From Nevskiaceae bacterium (GTDB lineage Bacteria; Pseudomonadota; Gammaproteobacteria; Nevskiales; Nevskiaceae), in the NCBI GenBank assembly GCA_008012115.1, contig SSEB01000003.1, forward strand, positions 248,001 through 312,000: a DNA stretch of 64,000 nt, read 5' to 3'. This document shows positions 59,831-64,000 of the stretch, piece by piece. The translations under genes were made by a program, and so were the position numbers. Numbering within the stretch: position 1 is the first letter of the stretch; every line of letters starts with the position of its first letter. The notes under the pieces are model-generated. The model saw nothing but the letters and a program-made list of their open reading frames with translations. It had not been told where the DNA came from and made no database searches.

Positions 59831-61204
59831 TCAGCGCGAACCCGCGCGGCGCAGGTAATCCTCGGTGAACATGTCCGGCTTCAGGCGGCCCTGCGCGCCG
59901 GCCAGCCAGTCGGTCTCGGTCTGGCCGTTGGTGAAGATGTCGCCGAAGTAGCGGCCGCTGGGCAGGTCGTAGCTGACGAAGTTCTGGCTGGCGTCGCAGG
60001 CGCCGATTTCCCAGATCGGCGTCACGCTGCCTTCCTGCACGCGCTGCATCTTGCCCTGCGCGTCATAGAGATCGACCACCAGGATCGCCCAGGTGTCTTC
60101 GTCGATGTAGAACACGCGGTGCGGCGCCGAGTGGCGCTGGCCGGGGCGCACGTCCGCTTCCACTTTCCACACGCGGTGCAGCTCGTAGCGGCGCGCATCC
60201 GGGTTGAGATGGTCGAGACCGAACAGCTTCTCGTCGGGGAAGCGCTTGCCGTCGCGCAGCGCGAAGCTGTTGTACGGCACCAGCAGTTCCTGCTTGCCCA
60301 CCAGCTTGTAGGTGTAACGGTCGAGCATGCCGTTGTACATCCACGCCTGGTCGACGTAGTAGGTGTTCTCCAGGCCGATCAGCGGCGCGTCATAGGCGTA
60401 GGTGGAGAGCTTGCGCACGCGGCGCTGACCCGGGAAATACTGCCAGCCTTCGTTGAGCTTCTGCAGATAGTAGACGCCGGCGAACAGCGTGCCGGCCAGC
60501 GCCGCCGGCGCGGTGCTTTCCTGGAAGAAGTAGAACTCGACGCCGTTGGCGTCGGCGATGGTCTTGGTGCTCGGCGCCTGGAACGGCACCAGGTACTTGG
60601 CCACGTATTCCAGCTTGAGGAAATCGGTCGCGCCCTTGCGCGGCGAGAGGATGGTGTAGTTGGGCTCGATGCGGCCCTGGCCCTCGTAGCGCAGCTTGTG
60701 GTTCCACATCGCCTCGATGCCGCTGGACGGAATCGGGAACGGGAAACCGGAGCCGGTGGCCTCGCCCAGTTCAAAACCGTCGGCCGCGATCTTGCCGATC
60801 TTGGCGTTCTCCTTGGTGCGCTGGTAGACGATGTCCGGATAACCGCAGGAGCGGCGCGTCGGGTACACGTCCATGCGATAGCCCTTGATGGTCTTGAGCA
60901 GCTCCATCTGGCCCGGCGTCAGGTGCGCCTTGTACTGGTCGGCGTTGGCGGCGGAGACCGAGTACAGCGGCTTGTCGGCGGCGTAGGGGTCGGGACGCGG
61001 CTGGCCGATCTTCCAGCCGGCCGGCGCCTTCATGTTGCCGCCGCTCCAGGCCGGGATGCTGCCATCCTTGTTGCCGGCCTTCTCCGCGCCCACCGGCGTC
61101 AGGTCGTTGCCCAGGCGCGCCACGTCGGCATCGGACGCGGCATAGGCGCTACAGGTGAGCAGGGCCGCGGCGGCGGCCGAGAACATTCCGCTGAACTTGA
61201 TCAT
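59831..61204 (-). CDS. DUF1329 periplasmic/outer-membrane protein
   Basis: 457 aa. Signal peptide cleavage near AYAAS; mature protein starts DADVARLGNDLTPVGAEKAGN, the hallmark of DUF1329, with NKDGSIPAWSGG and YPTRRSCGYPD. The family has an outer-membrane lipoprotein-sorting (LolA/LolB-like) fold, suggesting a lipid-carrier role in the periplasm. It is the first gene of the operon; DUF1302 follows after 94 bp with a hairpin between. Repeat element copy 8 lies about 160 bp upstream. Confidence 0.9.
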   Translation of the reverse strand: MIKFSGMFSAAAAALLTCSAYAASDADVARLGNDLTPVGAEKAGNKDGSIPAWSGGNMKAPAGWKIGQPRPDPYAADKPLYSVSAANADQYKAHLTPGQMELLKTIKGYRMDVYPTRRSCGYPDIVYQRTKENAKIGKIAADGFELGEATGSGFPFPIPSSGIEAMWNHKLRYEGQGRIEPNYTILSPRKGATDFLKLEYVAKYLVPFQAPSTKTIADANGVEFYFFQESTAPAALAGTLFAGVYYLQKLNEGWQYFPGQRRVRKLSTYAYDAPLIGLENTYYVDQAWMYNGMLDRYTYKLVGKQELLVPYNSFALRDGKRFPDEKLFGLDHLNPDARRYELHRVWKVEADVRPGQRHSAPHRVFYIDEDTWAILVVDLYDAQGKMQRVQEGSVTPIWEIGACDASQNFVSYDLPSGRYFGDIFTNGQTETDWLAGAQGRLKPDMFTEDYLRRAGSR

Positions 61205-61365
61205 CTTCCCTTCCCTCGGTAGGTGGCTGCCGTCTTTAATTTAGAACGGATGGTGGCAGCCTACGCCACGGAGTGTCTCTGCAACAGCGGCGCGGCGTGA
61301 GGGCCGCAGGGGCCAGGCAGGGGCGCAGCGGCGGCCATCTGCGGTGCTGGGGGCACGCAAAAAGA

Positions 61366-61481
61366 CGCCACCCGCTGTAGCCGTTTGCCTGGGGAAAACT
61401 GTTGTAAATTATTTATCGATTTAAAAAATAATAAATAATTAATAACACAACAGAAGCCGGCAGGACGTAGAGCGGGTGGCG
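61366..61481. repeat. 116-bp concentric-palindrome element, copy 8
   Basis: Perfect arms CGCCACCCGCT (61366-61376) and AGCGGGTGGCG (61471-61481). The core from G61401 to C61446 (3 of 44 inner bases G or C) has GTTGTAAATTATTTAT facing AAATAATTAATAAC, a nearly complete dyad. Its left spacer shares GCCGTTTGCCTGGG with copy 7. It sits between the lytic transglycosylase and the DUF1329 operon. Confidence 0.93.
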
Positions 61482-61536
61482 GGTTTTTACGGCCGTAGCG
61501 TCCTGCGATGGAGGCCGCTGCGCGCTTGCGCCGCGA

Positions 61537-62385
61537 TCAGCTCTTGGACTGCTTGCGCTGCTTGCTGTTGTGGACGCGGTACTCCGCCAGCACGCGTTGC
61601 ACGTAGCTGCGCGTTTCCGGAAACGGCGGAATGCCGTGATAGGCATCGACCGCCATCGGGCCGGCGTTGTACGCGGCCACCGCGAGGCGGGTGTTGTTCT
61701 TGAAGCGCTCGAGCAGGAGGCGCAGGTAGCGCACACCGCCGGCGATGTTCTGATCCGCGTCGAAGCTGTCGCGCACGCCCAGCTGGGTCGCCGTGTCCGG
61801 CATCAGCTGCATCAGGCCGCGCGCCCCCACGCGCGACACCGCGTGGGCGTCGAAGCAGGATTCCACCCGCATCACCGCGCGCACCAGCGCCACCGGCACG
61901 CCATGCGCCTTGGCGTGCTTGTTGACCAGCGGCAGCCACTGCTTGGCGCGCTCGTCCAGCATCGCCTGCGTGACGCCCTTGCAGGACGCCGCCCAGCCGA
62001 TCAGGACTTCTTCGCTCGCGCTGGTGCTGTCGGTTGCCGCAGTAGCGGCCTCGGCCGGCGCCACGACCGCGTCGGGTGCAGCGGGGCTGGATGCGACGGG
62101 CGCAGCGATACTGACTGCGACGGCGCTGGTGTCGGTGTTGGAAGCCGCGGGGACATTGGGCGGCGGCATGCTGAGCACCGGCCGCGGCTCGCCGGAGCCC
62201 GGGTGGATGACCACGTACTCCACGTTCTCCGGCTTTTGATTGGTGTACACCGGCATGCCGGTTTTATCGCGGTAGACGTAGAGCGTCAGCGGCGCCGCCA
62301 GCGCCTGCAGACTGATCAGGCCCAGCGCGGCAAGCGCCGCGGCGCGCAACGCTGCGCGCTGACGTGGCCGTCGATTGAACGTCAT
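61537..62385 (-). CDS. Lytic transglycosylase with N-terminal DUF4124 domain
   Basis: 282 aa. A signal peptide (cleavage QALAA) is followed by a DUF4124-type domain (LYVYRDKTGMPVYTNQKPE), an Ala/Pro/Ser-rich linker (about 90-150), and a soluble lytic transglycosylase domain: RAVMRVESCFDAHAVSRVG with the catalytic Glu, RGLMQLMPDTATQLGV and RLAVAAYNAGPMAV. It cleaves peptidoglycan to 1,6-anhydromuramyl products in the periplasm. The ATG at 62385 has GGGAGAG at correct spacing; an in-frame ATG at 62400 contains that same ribosome binding site in its first codons. Confidence 0.9.
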   Translation of the reverse strand: MTFNRRPRQRAALRAAALAALGLISLQALAAPLTLYVYRDKTGMPVYTNQKPENVEYVVIHPGSGEPRPVLSMPPPNVPAASNTDTSAVAVSIAAPVASSPAAPDAVVAPAEAATAATDSTSASEEVLIGWAASCKGVTQAMLDERAKQWLPLVNKHAKAHGVPVALVRAVMRVESCFDAHAVSRVGARGLMQLMPDTATQLGVRDSFDADQNIAGGVRYLRLLLERFKNNTRLAVAAYNAGPMAVDAYHGIPPFPETRSYVQRVLAEYRVHNSKQRKQSKS

Positions 62386-62569
62386 CCCTGACTCTCCCAT
62401 GACACGAACCTTATCAGGGCCGCGCGCGCAGCGGAATGGGAAAATGGGCTTAGGAGTGCGAGTGGGTAGAGCGGCTAAAGAGTTGCTTGTGCTGCGACGA
62501 CTTTGGGCAAGAGGCGGACGTTGATGAATGTCCACTCTATGAAAGGTTAGTGATCGCTATCGAAGATGT

Positions 62570-63214
62570 TCACGTTGAGCGCGAACCAATCCAAAGCGGA
62601 TTGGGCGTCGGCTCGGCGATCTTTTGCAGGGTGTTGCGATCCGTGTGGTGGAAGGGTTCGGTCTGCCCGCGGATCATCAGCACGGTGTCTTCCTCGTAAG
62701 ACCAGGTGCCGTCGGCGTTGATGCTCACCGCGATGCGGAACGCCGTGGTGCGGAAGGCATACTCGAGGAAGGGCGAGGAGCGGATGCCGAAGGACAGATC
62801 CTCGGCGGCGGCGGACACGGTAAATGTCTTGGCGTTGGCGGCCGCTTGGCCGTAGGCCATCACCACCTGGCCGCGCGGGATGGTCAGCGTGTGGATGATG
62901 CCGCCGGTGGCCGGCTCCCAGAGCCAGTAACCCACCTGGTCGTGATAGGTCTTGACCTGTTCCGGCTTGACGATGTGGGTGTGATAACGCAGGCCGTACA
63001 GCAGCTGCGGACCGTTGGTCTGCGGGTCGATGGGCTGCAGCTCGATGCGCTCGACGTAGGCCTGCTTCTTCGGGCCCTCCGCCTTGGGTTTCACGTCGAG
63101 CCCGCGCGTGCCTTGCCAGACGCCGGCCATGCCGGCGAGCGGGCCGAGATTGCGAAGAGTATCGACGTCGAGGTCCTGGGGTTCCGTGTAGATGTCGCTG
63201 GGAAAATCGCTCAT
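62570..63214 (-). CDS. Nitrobindin-like haem-binding beta-barrel protein (DUF1794)
   Basis: 214 aa, single lipocalin-like barrel. The family signature is GPLAGMAGVWQGTRGLD (residues about 24-40); further conserved strands are YGLRYHTHIVKPE, HDQVGYWLWEPATGGIIHTL and YEEDTVLMIRG. The C-terminal histidines FHHTDRNTLQKI include the candidate haem ligand. In related nitrobindins the ferric haem binds NO; here the role is inferred. The ATG at 63214 (MSDFPSD) is used because the upstream open frame is low-complexity. A stretch of about 600 bp upstream holds no clear gene. Confidence 0.8.
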   Translation of the reverse strand: MSDFPSDIYTEPQDLDVDTLRNLGPLAGMAGVWQGTRGLDVKPKAEGPKKQAYVERIELQPIDPQTNGPQLLYGLRYHTHIVKPEQVKTYHDQVGYWLWEPATGGIIHTLTIPRGQVVMAYGQAAANAKTFTVSAAAEDLSFGIRSSPFLEYAFRTTAFRIAVSINADGTWSYEEDTVLMIRGQTEPFHHTDRNTLQKIAEPTPNPLWIGSRST

Positions 63215-63820
63215 TCGTCTCGCTCGTGCGCGGGCTGGCTTCGGGGGTGTTCGGCAGTCTACTGGCGGTGCTGCGCAGAAAGCGACCGCGCGGCCTGCGG
63301 CGTTGACACTCAGGCTAGCGCTTCCAGCGCAGGGCGGTGCCCGCACAAGAATTCATAGGGGATTTCCCCTGCATCGGATGCATGCAACTGCCCATGCCCT
63401 GCTCGACATCCATGTGGGGTTTTTCCCGGGGCGTGCACCGACGTCGCGCGGCTGCCGCCGGGTGCACGGGCTGGCCGGGGCAATTGGAGTGATAGTAAAA
63501 GCGACTCATGGTGCATATTTTTCTTGTAAAGAACGCTGATGTCGTAGCGAGGGCTGCCTGATTGCGAACGGTCGTACCTCGCTGATTTTGCTTGTGACGT
63601 CACGTCTTCGTCGCACTCCGCCTTCAGCCCGCAAGCGGCCGGCTCCACCTATGCGGAGCTGCGGCTCCTTTCGCCCTCGTCAACTTCATCTTGGCCGAAT
63701 CGTTGCTTGGCTTATGTAGGTCTCCGCCGTCAGAACCAATCCGGCCGGGACCGCTGGTCGCTTCCGCGGCATCAGAAGGCGACTCCATTTCAATTTGCGG
63801 TCTTTTGGGAGGTAAGGGAC
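63215..63820. other. Non-coding region between nitrobindin-like gene and secreted-protein gene
   Basis: About 600 bp with no supportable gene. It contains the 10-bp palindrome GTGACGTCAC (63594-63603). Short open frames are present on both strands but none has a ribosome binding site with recognisable sequence. Promoters for the flanking divergent genes are expected here. Confidence 0.4.
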
Positions 63821-64000
63821 ATGGGCAAACGTCGTCAAGACGTCGCATCGCATTTCATCCGGCCCCGACGCATGGTGCAGGCGGGTTTTTTCCTGGGACT
63901 CACGGCGCTGTTGAGCACGGTGCACGCCGACAGCCCCTGGGTCACGACGGCGACCAAGGCGCTCGGTCCCAAACTCGTCTCGGCCGTACCGCAAGGGCCG
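63821..64000 (+). CDS. Secreted protein, N-terminal fragment (possibly a sedolisin-type S53 peptidase)
   Basis: 60 residues to the window edge. The ATG at 63821 has GGGAGGTAAGGGA upstream. A basic N-terminus precedes a hydrophobic signal peptide (MVQAGFFLGLTALLSTVHA) and a mature start DSPWVTTATKALGPKLV. The mature start resembles the propeptide beginning of pseudomonalisin/xanthomonalisin-type S53 peptidases (A-D-x-x-W-x-x-T-A-T-K/R-A), but 40 mature residues are too few to be sure. Confidence 0.5.
   Translation, partial: MGKRRQDVASHFIRPRRMVQAGFFLGLTALLSTVHADSPWVTTATKALGPKLVSAVPQGP

Overview
The window is a stretch of a GC-rich, Gram-negative bacterial chromosome. It has outer-membrane and LPS genes (waaA with a Kdo dioxygenase, an LpxL-type acyltransferase), cytochromes c4 and c5, DsbA, CorA, YihA, ComM, UbiK, SpeA/SpeE, and PII-AmtB pairs. 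This mix points to a gammaproteobacterium. The PHA synthase, MMPL/YCF48/DUF1302/DUF1329 operon and sulfatase-TonB cluster would fit the Solimonas/Nevskia neighbourhood, but that placement is inference. There are no rRNA genes, CRISPR arrays, insertion sequences or phage genes. One tRNA is present, tRNA-Arg(CCG).

Layout. 1-2.3 kb: a glgA-like gene cut by the window edge, a thioesterase and a CAP-domain lipoprotein. 2.3-9 kb: mscL, an epimerase-like protein, a ferredoxin-type reductase, corA, yihA, cytochrome c4, dsbA and an M14 peptidase. 9-15.4 kb: an L,D-transpeptidase and TPR pair with related C-terminal domains, LPS genes and rarD. 15.6-24.8 kb: a diguanylate cyclase, a DODA-type dioxygenase, a 1008-aa TIR-WD40 membrane protein, a modBC pair without modA, and a DUF349 protein. 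24.8-29 kb: tRNA-Arg, cytochrome c5, a porin, comM and ubiK. 29-34 kb: two glnK-amtB pairs (the first behind a sigma-54 promoter), a CDGSH protein and a DUF4124 protein. 34-41.8 kb: speE/speA, phaC, a hydrolase and an acyl-CoA hydrolase/transferase. 42-49.6 kb: two sulfatase lipoproteins, a DUF1254 lipoprotein and a TonB-dependent receptor, all on +. 49.8-61.2 kb: a nine-gene minus-strand operon that looks like a periplasmic oxidation plus hydrophobe-transport system. 61.5-64 kb: a lytic transglycosylase, a nitrobindin-like protein and the start of a secreted protein, possibly a sedolisin.

The most unusual signal is not a gene. Eight intergenic elements recur about every 5-13 kb, at 2762, 8908, 15433, 28885, 34061, 41857, 49645 and 61366. 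Each is exactly 116 bp and has the same concentric plan: an 11-bp arm ending in ACCCGCT, a 24-bp GC-rich spacer of divergent sequence, a 46-bp core beginning with G and ending with C and otherwise nearly all A/T, another 24-bp spacer, and the inverted arm beginning AGCGGGT. The heptamer is invariant in all 16 arms, and the length is fixed although spacers and cores differ. This suggests selection on geometry, for example a protein-bound architectural or boundary site. Elements 6 and 7 exactly bracket the sulfatase/TonB cluster, and elements 7 and 8 exactly bracket the MMPL operon.
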